Source: Salana multivorans
Lineage (GTDB): Bacteria; Actinomycetota; Actinomycetes; Actinomycetales; Beutenbergiaceae
Length of the DNA stretch: 64,000 nucleotides
Assembly: GCF_003751805.1 (NCBI RefSeq)
Contig: NZ_RKHQ01000001.1
Span: 434,001-498,000 of the forward strand
Reading direction: 5' to 3'
Notes under the pieces: generated by a model
The model's input: only the letters and a program-made list of their open reading frames with translations
Told to the model about the DNA's origin: nothing
Databases searched by the model: none
Program-made: the position numbers and the translations under genes
Part shown: one piece after another, positions 28,563 to 37,291 of the stretch
Layout of the letters: each line of letters starts with the position of its first letter
Numbering within the stretch: position 1 is the first letter of the stretch

Positions 28563-29092
28563 CCGAGTCACCCGTCGTCCGACCGTTCGCCGGCACCGCC
28601 CCGCGGATCGCGCCGAGCGCCTGGCTCGCCCCCGGGGCCGTCGTCGTCGGCGACGTCCGGATCGGCGCCGACTCGGCCGTCTTCTACCGGGCCGTGCTGC
28701 GCGCGGACTGCGCGTCCATCACGATCGGCGAGCGCTCCAACCTCCAGGACGGTGTCGTGGTCCACGTCGACGACGAGTTCCCGACGGTGGTCGGCGACGA
28801 CGTCTCCGTCGGCCACGCCGCGGTGCTGCACGGCTGCACGATCGGCGACGGCTGCCTGATCGGGATGAGCTCGACGGTCATGTCGGGCGCCGTCGTCGAG
28901 CCCGGGGCCATGGTGGCGGCCGGCGCGCTGGTGACGCCGGGCAAGGTCGTCCCGAGCGGGACGCTCGCGGCCGGCGTCCCGGCGCGCGTGGTCCGCGACC
29001 TCACGGACGCCGAGAAGGAGCACCTGCGGCACAACGCCGCGCACTACCTGGAGCTCGCGGCCGCGCACCGCGCCGAGGACGACGCGGACTGA
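28559..29092 (+). CDS. Gamma-class carbonic anhydrase-like hexapeptide protein
   Basis: The 177-residue protein is a left-handed beta-helix of hexapeptide repeats, with a short C-terminal helix (DAEKEHLRHNAAHYLELAAAH). The family metal ligands appear as H in VVVHVDDE, and the two histidines of VGHAAVLHG. Proteins of this group (YrdA/PaaY/CaiE type) trimerise and bind zinc; some hydrate CO2, while others hydrolyse thioesters. The start overlaps the MarR stop. Confidence 0.88.
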   Translation: MTESPVVRPFAGTAPRIAPSAWLAPGAVVVGDVRIGADSAVFYRAVLRADCASITIGERSNLQDGVVVHVDDEFPTVVGDDVSVGHAAVLHGCTIGDGCLIGMSSTVMSGAVVEPGAMVAAGALVTPGKVVPSGTLAAGVPARVVRDLTDAEKEHLRHNAAHYLELAAAHRAEDDAD

Positions 29093-29141
29093 GCCGCCAC
29101 CCGGGCCGCCCGGCCGAACCCGCCCGACTTCCGGATACCTA

Positions 29142-29170
29142 TTGACTATCGATCGGTAACGATCGATCAT
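29142..29170 (+). promoter_or_regulatory. Promoter with 8-4-8 inverted repeat
   Basis: -35 TTGACT (29142-29147), a 17-bp spacer and -10 GATCAT (29165-29170) place the start of transcription at or next to the ATG at 29177, implying a leaderless mRNA. A perfect inverted repeat, ATCGATCG-GTAA-CGATCGAT, fills 29148-29167 between the boxes, as expected for a repressor site. Confidence 0.7.
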
Positions 29171-29176
29171 CGACAC

Positions 29177-29653
29177 ATGTCCAGACTCGTCATCGTCCTG
29201 CTCCGGGTCATGCTGATCGTCCTGCTCCTCGGCGCGGTGCTCGCGCAGGTCCTCGTGCCGATCGCCGCGTCCGAGATCGGCGTCCTCTACCCCGAGGTCG
29301 AGCACCTCGTCGTCCCGTACTCGGTCGCCGCGATCCTCGCGATCGCGTGCGCCGAGGTCGTCCTCGTCGTCATCTGGCGCCTCCTCTCGCTCGTCGCGGA
29401 CGGGATGATCTTCTCGGTCGGCTCGCTGCGCTGGGTCGACGCCATCGTCGTGGCGATCGGCGTGGCCACCGTCCTGAGCGCCGGCGTCCTCGTGCACCTC
29501 GTCGGGGTCGCGCAGGTCGGCGGGCCGGGCGTGGCCCTCACGCTGCTCGGGACCGTCGCCGCCGGCATCGCGCTCGCGCTGCTCATGGTCGTCATGCGCG
29601 GGCTGCTCCGATCGGCGGCGCACGACCGCGGCGAGCTGGACGGGGTGATCTGA
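29177..29653 (+). CDS. DUF2975 membrane protein
   Basis: The 158-residue protein has four hydrophobic segments, roughly residues 4-28, 48-70, 85-108 and 113-138. Its pattern resembles DUF2975, a family of small four-helix membrane proteins nearly always followed by a small Cro/CI-type regulator, as here. Its stop codon shares a base with the regulator's start. The promoter looks leaderless and carries an inverted repeat. The function of the family is unknown. Confidence 0.82.
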   Translation: MSRLVIVLLRVMLIVLLLGAVLAQVLVPIAASEIGVLYPEVEHLVVPYSVAAILAIACAEVVLVVIWRLLSLVADGMIFSVGSLRWVDAIVVAIGVATVLSAGVLVHLVGVAQVGGPGVALTLLGTVAAGIALALLMVVMRGLLRSAAHDRGELDGVI

Positions 29654-29868
29654 TGCCGATCGTGGTGGACCTCGACGTCATGCTGGCGCGCCGCAAGATG
29701 GCGGTCGGCGACTTCGCGGCGGCGGTCGGGATCACACCGGCCAACGTCGCCGTCCTCAAGAACGGCCGCGCGCGGGCGATCCGCTTCTCCACGCTGGAGG
29801 CGATCTGCCGCGTGCTCGACTGCCAGCCCGGCGACGTCCTGCGCTGGGTGCCCGACGAGCCGGAGTAG
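29653..29868 (+). CDS. Small XRE-family DNA-binding protein
   Basis: This 71-residue protein is a single Cro/CI helix-turn-helix: MLARRKMAVGDFAAAVGITP then NVAVLKNGRARAIRFSTLEA and ICRVLDCQPGDVLRW. It is translationally coupled to the DUF2975 gene and most likely binds the 20-bp inverted repeat in their common promoter. A small hydrophobic partner plus an HTH regulator can act as a membrane-tethered sensing pair, but no such link is proven here. Confidence 0.88.
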   Translation: MPIVVDLDVMLARRKMAVGDFAAAVGITPANVAVLKNGRARAIRFSTLEAICRVLDCQPGDVLRWVPDEPE

Positions 29869-29894
29869 CGCGCGCCCGGGCTGCCGCTCCGGGT

Positions 29895-30014
29895 GTCCGC
29901 TCTCCGCGGACGGGCGGAGCGCCCACCGGCCGAGCTCCGGCATCGCCGCAGGTCGCGAGGCCGGGCCGGGGCTGCGCCCCGCGGGATCGTCGCGCTCGTC
30001 CGCAGAGAGCGGAC
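29895..30014 (+). promoter_or_regulatory. Long-range inverted repeat upstream of the ABC-F gene
   Basis: The 17-mer GTCCGCTCTCCGCGGAC (29895-29911) and its complement with one mismatch (29998-30014) lie 86 bases apart. Pairing extends about 5 bp inward with one wobble. Each arm could also fold on itself. The right arm ends shortly before a TAGCCT -10-like box (30042-30047), so the structure may lie upstream of or within the regulatory region rather than in the mRNA. Its role is uncertain. Confidence 0.5.
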
Positions 30015-30057
30015 GGGGGAAGAGCGCCCGGCGGCTGGCACTAGCCTTGACCGCGCT

Positions 30058-31905
<1,848 letters not shown>

Positions 31906-31906
31906 C

Positions 31907-32878
31907 GTGGCCGGGACGATCGCGCCGCGCCGCCGCCCGGCGGACACCCGAGCCGGGCGCTGGCGACGCGCCGCCGCGGGCGGGTCGCTCGGCCTCGCCC
32001 TTGCGCTCGCCGGGTGCACGGCCGGGGACGACGCCGGGGGCGCCGCCGCGTCGCCGGCCCCGTCCCCGTCGTCGAGCGCGGCGCCGTCGCCGAGCCCGAG
32101 CTGGACCTCCGAGACGTTCGAGGTGACCCGGCACGACGTCCGCATCGTCGGCACGCTCGAGGTCCCGGAGCTCGCCGACGGCGAGACCGTGCCGCTCGTC
32201 ATCCTCATGCACGGCCTGGCGGCCAGCCAGGACGCCTCCGTGATCCGGGCCAGCGCCACGGCGCTGCGCGAGGCGGGCATCGCGACGATCCGGTTCGACT
32301 TCGACGGCCACGGCGCCAGCGGCGGCACGATGCTCGAGATGACGGTGCCGCACGAGATCGAGGACGCCCGCGCCGTCTACGACTACGCCCGGTCGCTGCC
32401 GTTCGTCTCCGACATCGGCCTGCTCGGGCACTCGCAGGGCGGCGTCGTCGCGGCGATGCTGGCCGGTGAGCTCGGGGACGGGGTCGCCGGCCTCATGCTG
32501 CTCGCGCCGGCCGTGCGGATCCCGGACGAGACCGCCGCCGGCCGCCTGATCGACGCCGTCTTCGACCCGGCGAACCCGCCCGCGTCGGTCCCCGTGCCCG
32601 CGCTGGGCATCGAGCTCGGCCGGGACTACCTCGTCACGGCGCAGGAGCTGGCGGTCCGCGACGTCCCGGCACGGTTCACCGGACCGGTCAGCATCGTGCA
32701 GGGCGAGGCCGACAACCTCATCCCGGCGAGCGACGCGGAGGGCTACGTCACGATCTTCGCCGACGCCGGCCTGCACCTGCTCCCCGAGCAGGACCACAGC
32801 TTCTACTACGACCCGACCGAGCCCGCCCGCCTGGCCGCCGCGTTCTTCTCCGACGCCTTCCCCGGGATGCCGCGCTGA
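31907..32878 (+). CDS. Alpha/beta-hydrolase lipoprotein
   Basis: The 323-residue protein has an N-terminal signal ending in LALAGC (C37), then a Ser/Pro/Ala-rich spacer and an alpha/beta-hydrolase domain. The oxyanion segment is VILMHGLAASQD and the nucleophile elbow is GHSQGG. A late acid in VQGEADNLIPASDAE and a C-terminal histidine in EQDHSFYY complete the triad. It should be a surface-anchored esterase or acyl hydrolase of unknown substrate. The GTG start is 1 bp after the ABC-F stop. The last 73 bp overlap the convergent Pr6Pr gene, a rather long overlap. Confidence 0.88.
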   Translation: MAGTIAPRRRPADTRAGRWRRAAAGGSLGLALALAGCTAGDDAGGAAASPAPSPSSSAAPSPSPSWTSETFEVTRHDVRIVGTLEVPELADGETVPLVILMHGLAASQDASVIRASATALREAGIATIRFDFDGHGASGGTMLEMTVPHEIEDARAVYDYARSLPFVSDIGLLGHSQGGVVAAMLAGELGDGVAGLMLLAPAVRIPDETAAGRLIDAVFDPANPPASVPVPALGIELGRDYLVTAQELAVRDVPARFTGPVSIVQGEADNLIPASDAEGYVTIFADAGLHLLPEQDHSFYYDPTEPARLAAAFFSDAFPGMPR

Positions 32879-33561
32879 CGCGAGACCCGCACGACACCGG
32901 CGCCGATGGCGAGGATCGACACCGCGATGGCGCCGACGTAGAGCGCGACGGTGGCGTAACCGCCCGGCTGGTGCGGGTCGAGGAACGGGTAGGGGTACCA
33001 CCAGGGGTTGCCGGTGAGCGGGCTCGTGACCCGCGGGCCCCGCACGAGCGTGTAGGCGACCCAGACGATCGGGAACGCCACGATCGGCGCCAGGGTGCGC
33101 CACGCGAGGCGTCGCCGTCGCGGGGAGAGGAGCACGTCCGCGAGCAGGAGGAGCGGGCCGACGACGTGCAGCACCTCGTTCGCCCAGACGACGGTCGTGC
33201 CCTGCGGCAGCTCGACGCCGCGCAGCAGCAGGTTGTAGACCACGCCGGTGGCGATCAGGTAGGTCGAGGCGCAGGCGAGCAGGACCGCGAGCCAGCGCGG
33301 CTCGGGGCCCTCGCCGGCGGCCCGCAGCCCCCACACCCCGGCGAGCGCCAGCGCCGCGGCCGCCAGCAGGTTGGACTCGATCGTGAAGAAGCTGACGAAG
33401 TTCACCACGACGGTCGGCAGGTGCGAGCCGTGCGGCGTCGCCGAGGCGAGGGCGTTCGAGACGGTCACCGTGAGCTGGTGCGCGACGGCCGCGAGGATGA
33501 GGAGCGACCCGAGCAGACGCACGACGGACCAGGCGCCGAGGCGGACCGGTGGAGGCTGCAC
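32806..33561 (-). CDS. Pr6Pr-family membrane protein
   Basis: The 251-residue protein has about six hydrophobic segments. The conserved polar motifs of the Pr6Pr (FAR-17a/AIG1-like) group are visible: NFVSFFTIESNLLAA, GVVYNLLLRG, NEVLHVVGPLLLLADVLL, and PWWYPYPFLDP near the end. A few eukaryotic relatives hydrolyse fatty-acid esters of hydroxy fatty acids, but no activity is established for bacterial ones. It overlaps the 3' end of the hydrolase gene convergently. Confidence 0.85.
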   Translation of the reverse strand: MQPPPVRLGAWSVVRLLGSLLILAAVAHQLTVTVSNALASATPHGSHLPTVVVNFVSFFTIESNLLAAAALALAGVWGLRAAGEGPEPRWLAVLLACASTYLIATGVVYNLLLRGVELPQGTTVVWANEVLHVVGPLLLLADVLLSPRRRRLAWRTLAPIVAFPIVWVAYTLVRGPRVTSPLTGNPWWYPYPFLDPHQPGGYATVALYVGAIAVSILAIGAGVVRVSRQRGIPGKASEKNAAARRAGSVGS

Positions 33562-33579
33562 GGCGCCACCGTAGCGGCC

Positions 33580-34863
33580 TCAGCCGAGGGCGCGGAAGCG
33601 GGGGTGGGCGAGCACGAAGAGCACGACGACCGCCATGACGACGCCGCCGATGAGGATCGGGAGCTGGCCCCACACGCCGTACAGGGCGGTGCCGAGGACG
33701 GGCGCGACGACGAAGGTGAGACCGTTGGTCGCCCCGATGAGCCCGGCCAGCCCGCCCTGCTCCTCCCGTCGCACGAGCATCGACGGCCCCGCGGTGTACC
33801 CGGGCATCGCGATGCCGAGACCGAGGCCGACGAGCAGGATCCCGACGAACAGCGGCACGATGCCGGCGTCCGGGACCAGGACGACGAACCCGGCCAGCGC
33901 GACCACCCCGCCGACGCGCAGCAGTCTCGGCGGGGCCCAGCCGCTGCGCGGGACGATCATGGACTGCGCGAGGACCATGCCGATGCCAGCCGCGACGAGG
34001 GCGCCGCCGGTGACGAGCCCGGTCGTCCGCGCGTCGAGGCCGAGGCGGTCCTGGACCAGGAACCCGGTGACGACCTGGATGAACCCGAGCGCGGTGAACA
34101 TCCCGAAGCCGGCGAGCAGGAACGGCCACACCCGCGGGTCGAGCGGGCGGACCAGCGGGGGCCGCTCGACCAGCTCGGCGCGGGGCTCGCGGCGCAGCCG
34201 GACCGCGATGAGCACGAGACCGGCCGCGAGAAGGACGGGGACGACGACGAGCGGGACGAGGAGTCCGAGCGGGGCCAGCACGCCGCCGACGATCGCGCCG
34301 CCGACCATGGCGATGCCCTGGACGGCGCCGATCCCGGCCATGCCGCGGACGCGGGCCGGTCCGTCGTCGGTGACGTCGGCGACGTAGGCCTGCGCCGTCG
34401 GCGGGACGGCGGCGATCGCAGCGCCGAAGCCGACCCCGCGCAGGAGGACGAACAGGGCGAACAGCGTGGCGCCCGTGACGATCCCGGCCATGCCGAGCCG
34501 GGCGAGGAGGGCGAACAGCGCCATCGTGAGCGTGGCGAGCACGAAGGCGGCGACGAGCACCGGCTTGCGCCCCCAGGACTGCGAGGCACGTCCCCAGAAC
34601 TGGCTGGTGAGCACGACCATGAGCGCGGCCGTGCTGATCGTGACGCCGACCTGCCACTCCGCCAGGCCGACCTCGCGGGACAGCGGCGCGATGATCGGGT
34701 TGAGCGTCATCTGCCCGAGGTAGACGAGCAGGACGGACCCGAGCAGCAGCGGGATCTGCGGGCGGGCGTCGGGCACCGCGTCGGCGGCGGACGCGACGTC
34801 GACGACGGTCGCGTCGCCGGACACTCCGGTGGTCGCGCCGGTGGTGGCGTCGGGCGCGGTCAT
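33580..34863 (-). CDS. Major facilitator superfamily exporter
   Basis: The 427-residue protein has about 12 membrane helices after a 37-residue hydrophilic tail. The MFS loop 2-3 motif is seen as SQFWGRASQSWGRKPVL, and RGVGFGAAIAAVPPTAQAYVAD is typical of drug-efflux antiporters. It starts inside the stop of the TetR gene (ATGA), so the regulator most likely controls this pump. The substrate is unknown. Confidence 0.92.
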   Translation of the reverse strand: MTAPDATTGATTGVSGDATVVDVASAADAVPDARPQIPLLLGSVLLVYLGQMTLNPIIAPLSREVGLAEWQVGVTISTAALMVVLTSQFWGRASQSWGRKPVLVAAFVLATLTMALFALLARLGMAGIVTGATLFALFVLLRGVGFGAAIAAVPPTAQAYVADVTDDGPARVRGMAGIGAVQGIAMVGGAIVGGVLAPLGLLVPLVVVPVLLAAGLVLIAVRLRREPRAELVERPPLVRPLDPRVWPFLLAGFGMFTALGFIQVVTGFLVQDRLGLDARTTGLVTGGALVAAGIGMVLAQSMIVPRSGWAPPRLLRVGGVVALAGFVVLVPDAGIVPLFVGILLVGLGLGIAMPGYTAGPSMLVRREEQGGLAGLIGATNGLTFVVAPVLGTALYGVWGQLPILIGGVVMAVVVLFVLAHPRFRALG

Positions 34864-35567
34864 GCGGGCTCCTCGGGGGTCGTGCCGGCGAGCATGGCCT
34901 CGAGGCCGGCGATGGTCGTGTCGATGACGACGCGGTAGTAGGCCTCCCGCATCCGCGCGGCGGCGCCGTCGCCCCGGAGATACGGCCCGATGAAGCCGTG
35001 CCACGCCTCTCGGAGCTCGTCGGACGCGGTGGCCGTCTGCGCGAACTCGGCCATCATGGTCGCGTGGTCACGGGGGCCGTCGCCCTCGTGCTGGCGCCGG
35101 TCGTCGCCGATCGCGACGGTGAGCATGGCGTTGTTGAGCAGCAGCGCGTACGCGAGGCTCGCCCGCTCGCCGAAGCCGGCCGCGCGCAGGACGCGGGTGC
35201 CGGTCTCGAGCACCGGCAGCGCGGCGGGGATGGTCGGCCCGTGCAGGAGCATCCACTTCGCGACGCCCGGGTACTGCGCCGCGAGCGGTCCGATCCCGGA
35301 CAGCAGCCGGCGGTACCAGTCTCGCCAGTCCAGCCCGTCCGGCGGGAGCTCGATCAGGGCGAGGACCCGCTCGACCACGCGGCGGCAGAGCAGGTCCTTC
35401 CCGCCGACGTGGTGGTAGACGACGGACGGGGCGACGCCGAGCCGGGACGCCAGGTCGCGGATCGACCAGGTCATGAGGTGCGAGGCCCGGGTGAGGTCGA
35501 CGGCGGCGTCGACGACGAGCTCCGGCGTCAGCCCGACGTGGAAGGGTGCGACGGTCGTCCCGGTCAC
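34860..35567 (-). CDS. TetR-family regulator of the adjacent exporter
   Basis: The 235-residue protein has an N-terminal HTH (MTWSIRDLASRLGVAPSVVYHHVGGKDLL) and a TetR C-terminal domain rich in aromatic and hydrophobic residues. The GTG at 35567 is chosen because AGGAG lies 5 nt upstream; an in-frame ATG at 35614 is less likely. It precedes the exporter gene with a 4-bp overlap. A GAACA-C-TGTTC repeat upstream is the likely autoregulatory operator. Confidence 0.9.
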   Translation of the reverse strand: MTGTTVAPFHVGLTPELVVDAAVDLTRASHLMTWSIRDLASRLGVAPSVVYHHVGGKDLLCRRVVERVLALIELPPDGLDWRDWYRRLLSGIGPLAAQYPGVAKWMLLHGPTIPAALPVLETGTRVLRAAGFGERASLAYALLLNNAMLTVAIGDDRRQHEGDGPRDHATMMAEFAQTATASDELREAWHGFIGPYLRGDGAAARMREAYYRVVIDTTIAGLEAMLAGTTPEEPA

Positions 35568-35617
35568 ATCGACTCCTGTCTCGATCCTCGACTCGCGGCA
35601 GCACCGCTGCTCCATTA

Positions 35618-35628
35618 GAACACTGTTC
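35618..35628. promoter_or_regulatory. Candidate TetR operator
   Basis: GAACACTGTTC is an 11-bp perfect inverted repeat with one central base, 51 bp upstream of the TetR start. It is short, but well placed for repressing the regulator and exporter operon. Confidence 0.5.
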
Positions 35629-35638
35629 GCCGTGATGG

Positions 35639-35653
35639 TGAGAATGATTCTCG
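35639..35653. promoter_or_regulatory. Zur/Fur-type box
   Basis: TGAGAATGATTCTCG contains a perfect 6-1-6 palindrome GAGAAT-G-ATTCTC and closely follows the TGAnAATGATTnTCA pattern of actinobacterial Zur boxes. It lies in the divergent region between the TetR/exporter operon and the ArsR/His-rich operon; which one it serves is open. Confidence 0.6.
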
Positions 35654-35718
35654 GTCGGCGAGACGCGCCCACCCGCCATCGGGCGAGTTGACGACGAGAA
35701 CCCCTCTCAATAGAATGT

Positions 35719-35734
35719 ACGCATTGCAATACGT
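35719..35734. promoter_or_regulatory. Candidate ArsR/SmtB operator
   Basis: ACGCATTGCAATACGT is a 16-bp palindrome with a single mismatched pair and centre ATTGCAAT, 24 bp before the ArsR start. Size and AT-rich centre fit SmtB/NmtR-type operators. Confidence 0.65.
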
Positions 35735-35758
35735 TTATATGTGTGGTGGGATGGAGGC

Positions 35759-36103
35759 ATGGACGTGGAACCGGGACTCGCCGAGGCGGCGCAGCTCTTC
35801 AAGGTTCTCGGCAGCGAGTCGAGGCTCGGGCTGCTGCGCCTGATCGGGCAGCAGCCGCACACGGTCGGGGCGCTCGCGGAAGCGACGGGCATGTCGCAGC
35901 CGCTGGTGTCCCAGCACCTGCGGACCCTTCGCCAGGCCGGTCTCGCGACCCCGAGCCGCAGCGGCAAGGAGGTCACGTACCACCTGACGGACCTGCACGT
36001 GAGCCACGTGATCGCCGACGCGCTCGCCCACGTCCGAGAGCCTGCCGCGAACGACCTCGCGGACCAGGCGTCATCCCCATCGGAGCAGAAGGAGTCAGCA
36101 TGA
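35759..36103 (+). CDS. ArsR/SmtB-family zinc-type metalloregulator
   Basis: The 114-residue protein is a winged-helix ArsR regulator with recognition helix MSQPLVSQHLRTLRQAGL. In the last helix D78, H80, H91 and E94 reproduce the SmtB alpha-5 spacing (D-x-H-x10-H-x2-E) that binds Zn or Co across the dimer. Metal binding would release DNA and induce the operon. The ATG at 35759 follows ATGGAGGC, a good ribosome site, and is preferred over an in-frame GTG 18 bp upstream. The stop overlaps the start of the histidine-rich gene, so this operon likely responds to excess metal. Confidence 0.93.
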   Translation: MDVEPGLAEAAQLFKVLGSESRLGLLRLIGQQPHTVGALAEATGMSQPLVSQHLRTLRQAGLATPSRSGKEVTYHLTDLHVSHVIADALAHVREPAANDLADQASSPSEQKESA

Positions 36104-36393
36104 CCACGGACATCCACGCCGAGCACACGACCGCGGAGCACACCCACGGCGCGGACTGCGGCCACGAGGCCGTCGAGCACGGCGACCACGTCGACTACGT
36201 GCACGGCACCCACCACCACGCCCCGCACGGCGACCACTACGACGAGCACGAGTCGGTGGCCGAGCACACCGCGACCGAGCACGCCCACGGCGGCGACTGC
36301 GGCCACGAGGCCGTCGAGCATGGCGATCACGTCGACTACGTGCACGGCGAGCACCGCCACGCGGCCCACGGGGACCACTACGACGAGCACTGA
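36100..36393 (+). CDS. Histidine-rich metal-binding protein with internal duplication
   Basis: The 97-residue protein is about a quarter histidine and also rich in Asp and Glu. It consists of two near-identical halves: each has CGHEAVEHGDHVDYVHG, then a His cluster, then HGDHYDEH, separated by an EHTATEHAHG linker. There is no signal peptide or membrane segment, so it is probably a cytosolic zinc (or nickel/cobalt) buffer. Coupling to a SmtB-like sensor supports metal storage or detoxification. Related single-unit proteins sit next to ArsR regulators and zinc exporters in actinobacteria; no exporter is adjacent here. Confidence 0.85.
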   Translation: MTTDIHAEHTTAEHTHGADCGHEAVEHGDHVDYVHGTHHHAPHGDHYDEHESVAEHTATEHAHGGDCGHEAVEHGDHVDYVHGEHRHAAHGDHYDEH

Positions 36394-36514
36394 CCCGGGC
36401 CACCCGGCCGGGACGACGCTCTCCGACGACGGGGCGCGCGACGACCGTCACGCTCCCCCGTCGTCGCTCCCCGTCCGCCCGCCCCTCGCGGCACGAGCCG
36501 ACGAGTGCGGACGA

Positions 36515-37243
36515 TCAGTCGCGCGTCAGCAGCCAGTAGGTCGTCTCGCCCAGCCGGTCGAGCCCGAGCCCGACCTCCGCCGCCTCGCGAGCGACGACAT
36601 CGGGCGCCGGGTGACGGTAGTCGAGCTCGGCCGTCTCCTCGACCAGGACCCGCTCCCCCTCGAGCGTCAGGTACGTCATCCGCCAGCGCATGAGCTCGAG
36701 GTCGACGGGCCACGCCTCGGCGATGCCGCGGTAGTCCAGCTCCCCCACCCGGGCGACGGTGAACTCCCGCGCCTCGACGCGCGCCGGGCGCGGCGGGTCC
36801 TGCAGATCGATCAGTGCCGCGCCACCCCGGGGCAGCCGCGCGGCCAGCTCCGCGAGGACCGCGGCCCGCTCGCCGGCGTCGAAGTGTCCGACGACGCCCA
36901 GCGCGATCGCGCCGCCGAGGCGTTCGGGCAACTGCGCCGAGAAGAAGTCCTCCGGGCGGACGGTGACGCGGTCGAACCACTCGGGACGGGCCGCGACCCG
37001 CGCCAGCGCGAGCGAGCGCATCGCCGCGCTCGGCTCGAGCGCCACGACCCGCGCCCGCGGCAGCCGGTCCAGGACGAGCGCGAGGTTCAGCCCCGAGCCG
37101 GCGCCGACGTCCAGCACGGGCCCCTCGTCGGGGCGGAGCAGCGGCAGCAGCGCCTCGACGGCGGCGGTCTGCCCGGCCCGGAAGGAGGCGTTGACGAGGT
37201 CGTAGAGACCGGCGGTCGCGGCATAGGGGTCCGGTGCGCTCAC
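36515..37243 (-). CDS. Class I SAM-dependent methyltransferase under a Zur-like box
   Basis: The 242-residue protein has the SAM-binding glycine loop VLDVGAGSGLNLALVLDRLP, an acidic residue at the end of strand 2 (VVALEPSAAM), and post-motif GAIALGVVGHFDAGERA. The substrate is not evident. It starts at a GTG 19 bp from a Zur/Fur-type box and lies downstream of the CobW GTPase gene on the same strand, so it may be expressed under zinc limitation. It converges with the histidine-rich gene. Confidence 0.85.
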   Translation of the reverse strand: MSAPDPYAATAGLYDLVNASFRAGQTAAVEALLPLLRPDEGPVLDVGAGSGLNLALVLDRLPRARVVALEPSAAMRSLALARVAARPEWFDRVTVRPEDFFSAQLPERLGGAIALGVVGHFDAGERAAVLAELAARLPRGGAALIDLQDPPRPARVEAREFTVARVGELDYRGIAEAWPVDLELMRWRMTYLTLEGERVLVEETAELDYRHPAPDVVAREAAEVGLGLDRLGETTYWLLTRD

Positions 37244-37261
37244 CGCTTCACCGTAGCCTAT

Positions 37262-37276
37262 TGAGAATGAGTATCA
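37262..37276. promoter_or_regulatory. Zur/Fur-type box before the methyltransferase gene
   Basis: TGAGAATGAGTATCA matches TGAnAATGAnTnTCA, the actinobacterial Zur pattern, and shares TGAGAATGA with the site at 35639. It occupies the 48-bp gap between the CobW stop and the methyltransferase start, where it would cover the promoter of the latter. Confidence 0.6.
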
Positions 37277-37291
37277 GGTGCACTCGGCCGT

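Noticed and set aside
36100-36393. Direct repeats of about 130 bp
   Set aside because: They are the coding duplication of the histidine-rich protein, not a mobile repeat.
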